Positions 1 to 6,893 of a stretch of 10,524 nucleotides of DNA are shown here, piece after piece (the stretch's first letter is position 1; each line of letters starts with the position of its first letter). A program made the position numbers and the translations under genes. The notes under the pieces were generated by a model. It was given only the letters and a program-made list of their open reading frames with translations, did no database searches and was not told where the DNA came from. Location of the stretch: the NCBI GenBank assembly GCA_900555365.1, contig USKO01000015.1, forward strand, positions 1 to 10,524, given 5' to 3'. The stretch is from an uncultured Bacillota bacterium (GTDB lineage Bacteria > Bacillota > Clostridia > Christensenellales > UBA1242).

Positions 1-306
1 GAAGATGGCAAACTTGATTTTAACAAGAGCGCTTGTAGTTTACTTAATAAAATTCGAGCACTTGGCGAAACTGTGGGCTGTTTCTTATGTGTGCAAGATA
101 TGAAAATCAAAATTTTAAAAGCCGCTCTCTATACTGGGCAAGTGTCACAAGGGATGATTGCAAGTGATAAGAAACATTTTGTGGTAGGTTGCAAAGAGGG
201 AGCTATAGAGATAATGTTATGCGTTGCGCCATCAGGAAAGAGAATGAATGGAAGTGATTTTTTAAATGGTCATCGCGAAATTTTAAATAAAGAGGTAAAA
301 TGTTAG
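1..306 (+). CDS. fmt: Methionyl-tRNA formyltransferase, C-terminal part (5' end outside window)
   Basis: The reading frame is open from base 1 and ends with TAG at 304-306, giving the last 101 residues. They match the C-terminal, OB-like domain of Fmt, which grips Met-tRNAfMet while the missing N-terminal domain transfers formyl from 10-formyl-THF. Visible family features are LDFNKSACSLLNKIRAL (the family has a D/N-W-x-x-x-A...IRAL pattern), a GCFL in place of the usual PGAF, KILKA, an acidic EGAIEI strand and the closing GKRMNGSDFLNG. The next gene, rlmN, starts inside the last two codons of this one, so the two are co-transcribed and probably translationally coupled. The catalytic domain is off the window, so integrity of the whole gene cannot be judged. 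Confidence 0.88.
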   Translation, partial: EDGKLDFNKSACSLLNKIRALGETVGCFLCVQDMKIKILKAALYTGQVSQGMIASDKKHFVVGCKEGAIEIMLCVAPSGKRMNGSDFLNGHREILNKEVKC

Positions 307-1328
307 CTGATTTAAGTTATAGCGAACTGCAGAGTTTTGTAAAAAAGATGGGCTTGCCAGCATTTAGGGCGGACCAGCTTTTTGATGCTATTTATAGTGC
401 AAAGAGTATATCTGAAATTTCTAATCTGCCCAAAGGACTTAAAAGTATTATTGAAGAGCAGTATCCTAAATATGAGATTTTTCATATGCTAAAGAGCAAA
501 GATGGCACAATGAAATTTATTATAAGCTATCCTGATAAAGCCATTGTCGAGTGTGTGCTTATGAAATATAAGTATGGATATAGCATATGCCTATCCACTC
601 AAGTGGGATGCAGAATGGGGTGTAAATTCTGCGCATCGACAATTGGAGGACTGGCAAGGAACCTTTCTGCTGGAGAAATTTTAGGTCAGCTATTGCTTGT
701 CAATAGATACCTTGGTGGGAGCAAGAAAGAACGCAAGATTACAAACATTGTACTGATGGGCTCTGGCGAGCCGTTAGACAATTATGACAATGTGATAAAA
801 TTTATAAAACTTGCATCTTCGTCTAAAGGCTTGAATATCAGCGAAAGAAACATTTCACTTTCGACTTGCGGCTTAGTTGATAAAATATATAAACTTGCAG
901 ACGAGGATTTTAACATTACATTGACAATTTCCCTTCATGCGACAACTGATGAAAAGCGTGCTCAAATTATGCCTATAGCAAATAGATATTCGCTTAAGGA
1001 GATAATCAACGCTTGCAAATATTATTATGAAAAGACCAAACGAAAAATTTACTTTGAATACACACTTATAAAAGGAATCAATGATTCTAAGGAGGATGTG
1101 AAAAGACTGCGCTCGCTAACGGAAGGGCTGTTATGTCATTTTAATATAATTGTCTTAAACGATGTAGCACAGAGAACATTGAAGAAGACGACGAGGCTTT
1201 TTGCCTATCAATTTGTAGATCTTTTGAAAAAAGAGGGGCTGAGCGCAACCGTCAGACGCACAATGGGCGAAGATATTGAGGGAGCTTGCGGACAGCTGCG
1301 TAACAAGATATTGTCAATGAATAATTAA
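300..1328 (+). CDS. rlmN: Dual-specificity 23S rRNA (A2503)/tRNA (A37) C2-methyltransferase, radical SAM
   Basis: This cytoplasmic radical-SAM enzyme methylates C2 of A2503 in 23S rRNA and A37 of some tRNAs. The 342-residue protein is full length for the family. The radical-SAM cluster motif CxxxCxxC is C104-C108-C111 (GCRMGCKFCAST), followed by a GSGEPLDNYDNV SAM-binding loop at 154-165 where most homologues read GMGEP. The C-terminal catalytic cysteine is C330 in GEDIEGACGQLR, preceded by VRRTMG, as in RlmN rather than a Cfr-type resistance enzyme; E84 in VECVLM fits the conserved catalytic Glu region. The ATG overlaps the fmt stop region, consistent with coupling. RlmN versus Cfr cannot be settled by motifs alone, but length, context and operon position favour RlmN. 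Confidence 0.93.
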   Translation: MLADLSYSELQSFVKKMGLPAFRADQLFDAIYSAKSISEISNLPKGLKSIIEEQYPKYEIFHMLKSKDGTMKFIISYPDKAIVECVLMKYKYGYSICLSTQVGCRMGCKFCASTIGGLARNLSAGEILGQLLLVNRYLGGSKKERKITNIVLMGSGEPLDNYDNVIKFIKLASSSKGLNISERNISLSTCGLVDKIYKLADEDFNITLTISLHATTDEKRAQIMPIANRYSLKEIINACKYYYEKTKRKIYFEYTLIKGINDSKEDVKRLRSLTEGLLCHFNIIVLNDVAQRTLKKTTRLFAYQFVDLLKKEGLSATVRRTMGEDIEGACGQLRNKILSMNN

Positions 1329-1335
1329 AGAACAT

Positions 1336-1364
1336 TTGACTAATCAAAGCAAAAAAATTAAAAT
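1336..1364 (+). promoter_or_regulatory. Candidate sigma-A promoter for rsgA-rpe-SHOCT operon
   Basis: TTGACT (1336-1341), a 17-bp spacer and TAAAAT (1359-1364) form a near-consensus vegetative promoter just after the rlmN stop. Transcription would start near 1371, giving a leader of about 130 nt before the rsgA ATG. No terminator hairpin with a T-run separates it from rlmN, so read-through from fmt-rlmN is also possible. Confidence 0.6.
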
Positions 1365-1441
1365 TTATTACAAGAAGCGCGAACTTGCTTGCAATGGTGA
1401 GCGCGCCGCAGCCTAAAAAGACGAAGTCTTATTACAAGAAG
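1365..1441 (+). repeat. 13-bp direct repeat flanking a GC-rich hairpin segment in the rsgA leader
   Basis: TTATTACAAGAAG occurs at 1365-1377 and again at 1429-1441, a 64-bp period. The DNA between is richer in G and C than its surroundings and holds two possible hairpins: GCGCG/CGCGC (about 1377-1411) and AAGAC-GAA-GTCTT (about 1418-1430). The whole unit lies in the predicted 5' untranslated region of rsgA. It could be a structured leader, a dispersed small repeat or a scar of gene loss; I see no riboswitch I recognise. Confidence 0.5.
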
Positions 1442-1493
1442 GGGCAGTCAAGAATAGATTAAGCATCTTTTAAAAAATATTTTTAACAATTGC

Positions 1494-1501
1494 AAAAGGA
1501 G
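1494..1501 (+). promoter_or_regulatory. Shine-Dalgarno site that sets the rsgA start
   Basis: AAAAGGAG ends three bases before the ATG at 1505, a tight spacing. The in-frame TTG at 1490 lies upstream of this site and has no Shine-Dalgarno of its own, so the ATG at 1505 is the preferred start. Confidence 0.6.
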
Positions 1502-1504
1502 TTT

Positions 1505-2344
1505 ATGCAAGGCAGAGTAATAACAAAAAATGCAAATCTTTTTACAGTGGAAAGCGAAGGGAAGCTCTTTCAACTTTTGCCAAGTGGCAAGACAAAGGAG
1601 AGCGGGATTTTTGTTGGAGACAATGTTGAGTTTGACAAGACGATTACTAAAGTTTTGCCGCGCCGAAATAAGCTTATACGACCGCCGCTCGCTAATGTGG
1701 ACAATATGTTTATAATTATCGCGCCAATTCCCAAACCAGATTTAATCTTGGTGGACAAAATTATAATTTATTCAATCATAAAGGGCATTAAACCAATTAT
1801 TGTGATAAACAAAAGTGACATAGCGTCAAAAGAGTTTATAAAAGAGATTGAGGGTATTTACAAAAAATACTACAGCGTGCTCACAGTTTCTGCCGAGAAG
1901 AATGACATCAAATCGCTTGAGAGAAACATCGAAGGCATTTGCGCGATGGCAGGTCAGAGCGCTGTTGGTAAAAGTTCAATAATCAATGCATTAAAAAATG
2001 ACAGCCTGGCTGTAATAGGCGAGTTATCTAAGAAGATAAACCGTGGCAAGCAAACGACAAGGGTTGTAAATCTATATAAATTTGAAAATGGCTATATTGC
2101 TGACACTGCAGGATTTTCTATGTTAGATCTAGGAAGAGTTTGCGAAATAACTGAAAGAGAACTTGCCAGCTATTATCCAGATTTCTTAGAGGCGATGGAG
2201 AAATGCAAATATCGCACCTGCCTTCACGAAAATGAAGGTATGTGTGGAGTGATTGACTATGTAAATGCAGGAAAAATTCCATATGAAAGATACTATAGCT
2301 ATCTAAAAATTTTACAAGAATTAAAATTAAGCAAAAAATTCTAA
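1505..2344 (+). CDS. rsgA: Small ribosomal subunit biogenesis GTPase RsgA
   Basis: RsgA is a circularly permuted GTPase that binds immature 30S subunits and helps late maturation of the decoding site. From the ATG at 1505 the protein has 279 residues, usual for the family. Order of parts: N-terminal OB-fold starting MQGRVITKNANLFTV, then G4 (NKSD, 102-105), G1 P-loop (GQSAVGKS, 150-157), TT of switch I (184-185) and G3 (DTAGF, 200-204). G4 before G1 is the diagnostic permutation. G3 carries Ala where DTPGF is usual. The C-terminal zinc knuckle is complete: C234, C239, H241, C247. It leads an apparent operon with rpe, nine bases downstream. In many Firmicutes a PP2C phosphatase and the kinase PrkC sit just before rsgA; both are absent here. 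Confidence 0.94.
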   Translation: MQGRVITKNANLFTVESEGKLFQLLPSGKTKESGIFVGDNVEFDKTITKVLPRRNKLIRPPLANVDNMFIIIAPIPKPDLILVDKIIIYSIIKGIKPIIVINKSDIASKEFIKEIEGIYKKYYSVLTVSAEKNDIKSLERNIEGICAMAGQSAVGKSSIINALKNDSLAVIGELSKKINRGKQTTRVVNLYKFENGYIADTAGFSMLDLGRVCEITERELASYYPDFLEAMEKCKYRTCLHENEGMCGVIDYVNAGKIPYERYYSYLKILQELKLSKKF

Positions 2345-2353
2345 GAGGTTATT

Positions 2354-3016
2354 ATGAAAAAAAATATTTTTGTAAGTGTTTCAACCGATCCCATTAAAGA
2401 TTATGAAGAGATCATTCGGTATGCAAAGTTTATGCAAGGCAAAGCCGATTTTCTTCATTGTGATATAATGGACGGCAAATTTGTGCCAAACAAGACATAT
2501 GATGCATGTTTAGTTTCAAACATCAATCAAAATAGTCTAATTATGCTTGATGTGCATCTTATGTGCGAAGAGCCAAAACAGTCAATCGATGAATACATTA
2601 AAGCAGGCGCCAATATCATAACTATTCACTATGAGGCCTTTAAAAATAAGGAAGAGATTGTTGAGTGTATTTCAAAGATAAAGAAAGCAGGGCTGCTTGC
2701 AGGATTGTCATTCAAGCCTCAGACTCCAATAAAGGATATAAAAATTTTTGCACATGATGTGGATATATTTTTAGTTATGAGCGTAGAACCGGGACTTAGC
2801 GGACAAAAATTTATGCCAATGGCGCTTGATAAATTGCAGCAGCTTGATAATATTAGAAGAGAAAATGGCTATAATTATAAAATAGAAGTAGATGGCGGCA
2901 TCAACGCAGACAATATCAAAGATGTGATAGCAAGCGGGGCAGACATAATTGTTAGCGGCAGCTTCATCTACAAAGCTGAAGATAAAATAAAAGCAATTTC
3001 ATTATTAAAGGGGTAA
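2354..3016 (+). CDS. rpe: Ribulose-phosphate 3-epimerase
   Basis: Interconverts ribulose-5-phosphate and xylulose-5-phosphate in the pentose phosphate pathway. The 220-residue TIM barrel has the expected metal and acid/base set: H35 and D37 in FLHCDIMDGKFVPN, H68 in DVHLM, and D180 in EVDGGIN. The phosphate-binding end is SGSFIYKA (201-208). Some family-typical stretches diverge: the N-terminal SxLSAD signature reads SVSTD, and the mobile loop reads MSVEPGLSGQ in place of MTVNPGFGGQ. A related sugar-6-phosphate epimerase such as AlsE is therefore not formally excluded, but the position directly after rsgA is the classic one for rpe. The ATG follows an AGAGG site. Confidence 0.88.
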   Translation: MKKNIFVSVSTDPIKDYEEIIRYAKFMQGKADFLHCDIMDGKFVPNKTYDACLVSNINQNSLIMLDVHLMCEEPKQSIDEYIKAGANIITIHYEAFKNKEEIVECISKIKKAGLLAGLSFKPQTPIKDIKIFAHDVDIFLVMSVEPGLSGQKFMPMALDKLQQLDNIRRENGYNYKIEVDGGINADNIKDVIASGADIIVSGSFIYKAEDKIKAISLLKG

Positions 3017-3018
3017 AA

Positions 3019-3555
3019 ATGGAAAAGAAAAATGTATGGTATCTTGTCAGCGGGATTTTGGCAATTCTTGGAAGTGTGACTTATGGAATTATGGCAATAG
3101 TTTCTTTAACTGGCCTAACCACCGATTATAGCAGCATGGGAGGAGAAGCGTTGACAGAGGCGGAGCAGGAGATGATGAGAACAACTTTTATTGTGATGCT
3201 TATAATGTCTCTTATTTGGCTTGCACTTGCAATTTATGCTTCTGTTATATTCATGCGAAGTTACTCTCAAGGTCAAATAAAAAATCAAAGCCACAGCGGA
3301 CAAATCATAACTGCGATAGTATTTTGCTTTCTAGGCGTGAACATTTTGTCTGGAATTTTTGGAATAGTAGGGCTATGTGTTAAGCCTGAGCAGCAAAATA
3401 GCCTTGAGGGCAGTGAAATAAGAAATGCGAGCAAAACAGTTGATAATTTGGAAGAGAAATTAAACAAATTAAAACAAATGCGAGACAATGGTTTAATTAG
3501 CGAAGAGGAATATCAAAAACTTCGCATGAGCGCCATAGATAAATCTTTAAATTAG
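3019..3555 (+). CDS. Small membrane protein with C-terminal SHOCT domain, function unknown
   Basis: The 178-residue protein has three hydrophobic segments (about 7-30, 56-79 and 95-121) with a polar, Glu-rich loop between the first two. A C-terminal charged segment follows: LEEKLNKLKQMRDNGLISEEEY at about 143-165 has the SHOCT pattern (short helical hairpin, L..L..L...GLI.EEE...), which in other proteins is thought to mediate oligomerisation. The start is two bases after the rpe stop, preceded by AAGGGG, so it is the third gene of the rsgA operon and ends at a terminator. In many relatives thiamine pyrophosphokinase (thiN) follows rpe; here this unrelated gene takes the place. No enzymatic residues are recognisable. 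Confidence 0.75.
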   Translation: MEKKNVWYLVSGILAILGSVTYGIMAIVSLTGLTTDYSSMGGEALTEAEQEMMRTTFIVMLIMSLIWLALAIYASVIFMRSYSQGQIKNQSHSGQIITAIVFCFLGVNILSGIFGIVGLCVKPEQQNSLEGSEIRNASKTVDNLEEKLNKLKQMRDNGLISEEEYQKLRMSAIDKSLN

Positions 3556-3595
3556 GAAAAAATAGAAATTTAATAACTCAAAAACAATAAAAAGC

Positions 3596-3624
3596 AAAAA
3601 CAGACATTGACATGCCTGTTTTTT
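3596..3624. terminator. Bidirectional terminator between rsgA operon and veg
   Basis: An A-run and ACAG pair with CTGT and a T-run around an A/C mismatch, CAT/ATG and loop TGAC. The arms are A-rich on one side and T-rich on the other, so it can work for the plus-strand operon and for the minus-strand veg gene. The remaining AT-rich spacer to 3703 holds only low-complexity sequence, including AAAAAAATCAATA twice (3627-3639, 3656-3668). Confidence 0.7.
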
Positions 3625-3703
3625 ATAAAAAAATCAATATTTGAAATTAATTTTTAAAAAAATCAATAAACTAATCTTTCAAACTCAATTTAAAACACAC
3701 ATT

Positions 3704-3934
3704 TTAAAGAAAAGTTACCTTGCCACATAGTACATCATAGTAAGAGAATGTTTGAAGAGGAGAATTGTTGTCTTTAACGAGCACAGTAAAGACGCTTGGA
3801 TATACATCTTTTATAGTTCCATTGATAGTATCATATTTTTTTCTTCCGCGATTTATATTCATTTCCACTTCACAGCCTTTTAGTGATAAGATTTTTGCTT
3901 TAACTTCATCTATATTATTGTTTATTTTTCTCAT
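3704..3934 (-). CDS. veg: Veg family protein
   Basis: The 76-residue protein matches the small Veg (DUF1021) family, known from Bacillus subtilis, where Veg is abundant and promotes biofilm formation. Characteristic elements are NRGRKK (28-33), the strand GTIKDVYPSVFTVLV with the family YPSVF at 45-49, and FSYYDVL (63-69) near the end. The length is close to the usual 75-86 residues. The ATG has AAGGAG six bases upstream (3941-3946 on the plus strand). It is transcribed divergently from the SipL-like coat gene and convergently with the rsgA operon. Clostridial genomes often keep veg beside DUF3794/LysM genes, which supports both calls. The molecular function remains uncertain in the family. 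Confidence 0.85.
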   Translation of the reverse strand: MRKINNNIDEVKAKILSLKGCEVEMNINRGRKKYDTINGTIKDVYPSVFTVLVKDNNSPLQTFSYYDVLCGKVTFL

Positions 3935-3999
3935 ATTTAACTCCTTATATACAATCTACACTCTTTATTGCCAATTTTTTTGAAAATTAAACTTTTTTT

Positions 4000-4029
4000 G
4001 TCATATTTTATCTAGCATCCGCGTAAGTA
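4000..4029 (+). promoter_or_regulatory. Candidate SigE (mother-cell) promoter of the SipL-like gene
   Basis: GTCATATT at 4000-4007 matches the SigE -35 consensus. After a 14-bp spacer comes CGTAAGTA at 4022-4029, a partial match to CATACANT (G for A at the second base). A start near 4036 leaves a short leader that includes the GGAGGG site before ATG 4053. SipL of Clostridioides difficile is a SigE-dependent gene, which fits. The -10 match is imperfect. Confidence 0.45.
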
Positions 4030-4052
4030 TATCTCGTAAATGTGGAGGGTTT

Positions 4053-5567
4053 ATGGCATTTGAATCAAATAATTTTTATGTGGCAAAAAAAGAAGCGCTT
4101 GCAAAAAGCGAATACAATGTGGAATGTAACATTTCTGCAGGAAGTAATGTTGAAAAGATCTTATCTATAAGTCTTGAGGGCTGCGTAGAGAGCTATGAAG
4201 CTTTAAACGGAGTCATCAACTATAGCGGATATATAGATAGCAAGATCATTTTCTTAAGTGATGATGGCCAGATAAATACAGTTTGTTCAAGCTGTCCATT
4301 GTCCTCAAAATTTGAAGGAGAAGATATTGCGAATGGGCAAACTGCTCTTATCAATTTGAATATCATTGATTATAACATTGATAGCATAACAGGCGATCTT
4401 ATCAAACTCACTGCTATCGTTGAGCAATCAGGCTTTATCATCTCTAGCAATGAAACAGGCTCAATAAGAAGTGACGATGAGGACATTTGCAGCAAAAATG
4501 AAGAAATGAGTGTTGTAAAATTTTTAGGCTGCACTAATGGCAAGAGCGAAGTAAAGAGCGAAATCAACAGCAGAGGTCAGATTATTAAAATTCTTCTTAC
4601 AGAAAGCAATGCCTATGTCAAGTCAGTTGAAAGCGGAGTAAATTTTGTCACAATCAGCGGCGAAGTAGTAAGCAGAGTGCTCTATCTTAGCGAAGATGAA
4701 AAGTTTGAAAGCGGCTATATCTATGAAACCTTTAAAGAGGAGCTTGAACTTGAAGGCGTGACAAAAGATAGTTTAGTTGAAGGTCATGCTCATGTTAGAC
4801 CTGACATGGTTACTAGTGAAATTGTTCAGGACGAGAGAGGTTGCAAGATTGTAGTGACCTCCATTGTCGAGCTAAAAGTATGCGCCTATAACGAAGAGAA
4901 AATCGAGGTCATTCAAGATCTTTACAGCACCAAATATGATATCAATGTCACCACTCAATCTTTCAGTATGACAAATGTCTGCAAGATGGACACCATTGAA
5001 GGAAAGATAGAAGGCAACATGGTGCTTGAAGATGATAAGCCAAGAGTTGACAAAATTCTCTTTAGCGCTGGAAATAATGTCAATATTACTAATAAATATA
5101 TAAAAGATGATGAAATATTCGTTGAGGGAATTGCAAAAACTTATATTGTATATTTAAATGATGAGACAAATTCAATAAACAGTGTCGAACTTGAAATCCC
5201 TTTCTCACTAAGCGACAAATTTGAAGGTAGCGAGGACGGAAAGATTTTCGCAAGTGCAGTTATATATGATAGCGATGTAGCAGTCAAGAAAGGACGAGAG
5301 CTATTTTACGATGCGAAAATAAAGATCTGTATTAATTATTGCAGTGACACTGTTTGTGGAATAATAAGTGCGGCAAACTGCCTTGAAGAATATCCTGAAA
5401 AGGATTATGCAATGGAAGTGATGTTTGCAAGAGCAGGAGAAGAACTTTGGGATATTGCCAAGAAGGCGAAGATCAAAGAGCAACAAATTCTAGATCAAAA
5501 TCCTGATGTCGTTTTCCCATTAAACGAAGATACCACTCTTATACTTTTTTACCAAAAAGTCAGATAA
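4053..5567 (+). CDS. SipL-like spore coat assembly protein (DUF3794/SPOCS domains plus LysM)
   Basis: The 504-residue protein has three successive SPOCS (DUF3794)-like beta-rich modules at about 30-135, 175-285 and 330-430. The clearest stretch is ISGEVVSRVLYLSEDEKFES (201-220), typical of the domain; a similar GIAKTYIVYL lies at 359-368. A C-terminal LysM-type module covers about 452-502 (GEELWDIAKKAKIKEQQIL, then NPDVVFPL). This architecture is that of SipL, which binds SpoIVA and tethers the coat to the forespore surface, and of other clostridial coat proteins. There is no signal peptide, as expected for a mother-cell cytoplasmic coat protein. GGAGGG precedes the ATG. It stands alone between a candidate SigE promoter and a strong terminator. 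SipL itself versus a paralogue cannot be decided here. Confidence 0.82.
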   Translation: MAFESNNFYVAKKEALAKSEYNVECNISAGSNVEKILSISLEGCVESYEALNGVINYSGYIDSKIIFLSDDGQINTVCSSCPLSSKFEGEDIANGQTALINLNIIDYNIDSITGDLIKLTAIVEQSGFIISSNETGSIRSDDEDICSKNEEMSVVKFLGCTNGKSEVKSEINSRGQIIKILLTESNAYVKSVESGVNFVTISGEVVSRVLYLSEDEKFESGYIYETFKEELELEGVTKDSLVEGHAHVRPDMVTSEIVQDERGCKIVVTSIVELKVCAYNEEKIEVIQDLYSTKYDINVTTQSFSMTNVCKMDTIEGKIEGNMVLEDDKPRVDKILFSAGNNVNITNKYIKDDEIFVEGIAKTYIVYLNDETNSINSVELEIPFSLSDKFEGSEDGKIFASAVIYDSDVAVKKGRELFYDAKIKICINYCSDTVCGIISAANCLEEYPEKDYAMEVMFARAGEELWDIAKKAKIKEQQILDQNPDVVFPLNEDTTLILFYQKVR

Positions 5568-5571
5568 AGAC

Positions 5572-5600
5572 AAAATAGGCAAAATTTTGCCTATTTTTTT
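5572..5600 (+). terminator. Rho-independent terminator after the SipL-like gene
   Basis: AAAATAGGCAAAA (5572-5584) is followed directly by its perfect reverse complement (5585-5597) and T residues to 5600. It isolates the coat gene from spoIIR; being a perfect palindrome it may also act on the other strand. Confidence 0.85.
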
Positions 5601-5602
5601 AT

Positions 5603-5630
5603 GTATCAGATAACTTTTTAAGGCAATTAT
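5603..5630 (+). promoter_or_regulatory. Candidate SigF/SigG (forespore) promoter of spoIIR
   Basis: GTATC at 5603-5607 resembles the SigF -35 (GYATA). After 14 bp, GGCAATTAT at 5622-5630 resembles the -10 (GGNNANANT), with T for A at one conserved site. A start near 5637 leaves just the GAGGTG ribosome site before ATG 5649. spoIIR is SigF-dependent in Bacillus subtilis, so the position is right, but both boxes are imperfect. Confidence 0.4.
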
Positions 5631-5648
5631 TTATCTATCCGAGGTGTT

Positions 5649-6170
5649 ATGAAATACTTAACTATAGCCATATCAATAATTGCGATTGCCCTAATCTTTA
5701 TCTTCACTCCGCTTGCAGGAGAAGAAAGTGAGGTAGAATATTTAAGAATACATATAAGAGCAAATTCAAATTCAACTCAAGATCAAAATGTCAAATACAA
5801 GGTTAAAGACGAGATCGTCGAAGCGTTAATACCTCTTCTTAGTGAAATAGAAAGTTTTGAAGAGGCAAAGGCGACCATCGCCGATAATTTTGACATGATT
5901 GAAAATGTCGCAAACGGCGTATTAAAGGAAGAAGGCTTTTCATACAAATCCAATGCCAAGATCGCCAATGAATACTTTCCTACTCGCACATATGAGTCAA
6001 TAACTCTTGAAGAGGGCTATTATGATGCACTGATTTTGGAGCTTGGCAGCGGCGAGGGAGACAATTGGTGGTGTATAGTTTTTCCAGCATTTTGCTTTAC
6101 AAAAACGCAAAATAGCGACAACATTGTATATATTTCGCGCATTTGGGACATAATTAAAAGTGTATTATAG
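5649..6170 (+). CDS. spoIIR: Stage II sporulation protein R
   Basis: SpoIIR is the forespore-made signal protein that crosses into the intermembrane space and triggers SpoIIGA to cleave pro-sigma-E in the mother cell. The 173-residue product has an N-terminal membrane or signal segment (about 3-23) and then the family core: LRIHIRANSNSTQDQNVKYK (32-51), FPTRTY (110-115) and GEGDNWWCIVFPAFCF (135-150), all hallmark blocks. Length is on the short side but the core is complete. It starts after a GAGGTG site and ends eight bases before the sleB ATG, so the two are co-transcribed. A forespore promoter upstream and an isolating terminator before it are consistent with a spoIIR-sleB-ypeB operon. Confidence 0.93.
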   Translation: MKYLTIAISIIAIALIFIFTPLAGEESEVEYLRIHIRANSNSTQDQNVKYKVKDEIVEALIPLLSEIESFEEAKATIADNFDMIENVANGVLKEEGFSYKSNAKIANEYFPTRTYESITLEEGYYDALILELGSGEGDNWWCIVFPAFCFTKTQNSDNIVYISRIWDIIKSVL

Positions 6171-6178
6171 GAGGAAAA

Positions 6179-6880
6179 ATGAAAAAAGCACTTTTAAGTA
6201 TAGTCTCATTTATTTTTGTCTTTGCTTTTGCCATGGTTGGAGTTTTTGCTCTTTGTGATAACAAAGCACAAAAAATAGATAGACAGGACGAGATTTCGTC
6301 CGATGCAGCAACGACGACGGCAGAAAACAGAACAATACAGACCAAATTAAAAAGGTGGGGTTATTATACTGGCAATGTTGATGGAATCTATGGCCCACTT
6401 ACAAAAGAGGCTGTTAAATATTTCCAGCGAAAAAATGGCCTTTCTGTTGATGGTATAGTTGGACCTAAAACAGCGGCAGCACTTGGGATGACATTATCTT
6501 CAAGCTCATCATCAAGCTCAAGCATCTCTTCAAGTGATTTGAACTTACTTGCAAAATGTGTCTATGCAGAGGCGCGCGGTGAATCTTATGTGGGACAAGT
6601 TGCCATAGCAGCAGTAGTTCTAAATAGGGTTGAAAGTCCATCTTTCCCTAATACAATTGCTGGAGTAATATATCAGCCTTACGCATTCACTGCAGTAGAT
6701 GATGGACAGATCAATCTCACACCTAACAGCACAGCATACAAAGCGGCTCAAGATGCACTCAATGGTTGGGATCCTACATATGGCGCGATTTATTACTACA
6801 ATCCAGCAACAGCTACAAGCTCATGGATTTGGTCAAGACAAACAACGGTAACAATTGGCAACCATGTGTTTGCAGTCTAA
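6179..6880 (+). CDS. sleB: Spore cortex-lytic enzyme SleB (germination transglycosylase)
   Basis: SleB cleaves muramic-lactam-containing cortex peptidoglycan during germination. The 233-residue protein has an N-terminal signal segment (about 1-25), a PG_binding_1 domain (about 50-103, with KRWGYYTGNVDGIYGPLT and VDGIVGPKTAAAL), a serine-rich linker (107-119), and a Hydrolase_2 catalytic domain (120-233). The catalytic Glu is expected at E131 in YAEARGE; AAVVLNRV and SFPNTI match family blocks. The linker is almost pure serine, written with mixed TCA, AGC and TCT codons. C26 is not in a good lipobox (FALC), so a plain secreted form is more likely. GGAGG overlapping the spoIIR stop provides the start signal, and ypeB follows 13 bases later, as is usual for this pair. 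Confidence 0.93.
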   Translation: MKKALLSIVSFIFVFAFAMVGVFALCDNKAQKIDRQDEISSDAATTTAENRTIQTKLKRWGYYTGNVDGIYGPLTKEAVKYFQRKNGLSVDGIVGPKTAAALGMTLSSSSSSSSSISSSDLNLLAKCVYAEARGESYVGQVAIAAVVLNRVESPSFPNTIAGVIYQPYAFTAVDDGQINLTPNSTAYKAAQDALNGWDPTYGAIYYYNPATATSSWIWSRQTTVTIGNHVFAV

Positions 6881-6893
6881 AAGGAGGTAAGAA

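Noticed and set aside
1394..1462. 22-codon basic reading frame in the rsgA leader as a gene
   Set aside because: No Shine-Dalgarno site precedes it and part of it lies in the direct repeat; kept only as an observation under the leader finding.
1490..1504. TTG at 1490 as the rsgA start
   Set aside because: It has no ribosome site, and the extra five residues are not seen at the start of RsgA proteins; ATG 1505 with AAAAGGAG fits better.
3946..3974. TTGGCA-N17-TATATA on the minus strand as the veg promoter
   Set aside because: The -10 box touches the AAGGAG ribosome site, so the transcript would begin after it. With a good Shine-Dalgarno present, the real promoter is probably elsewhere in the 118-bp spacer, but I cannot point to it.
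6245..6260. Lipoprotein signal at C26 of SleB
   Set aside because: The residues before Cys (F-A-L) do not fit the lipobox, which needs a small residue at -1.
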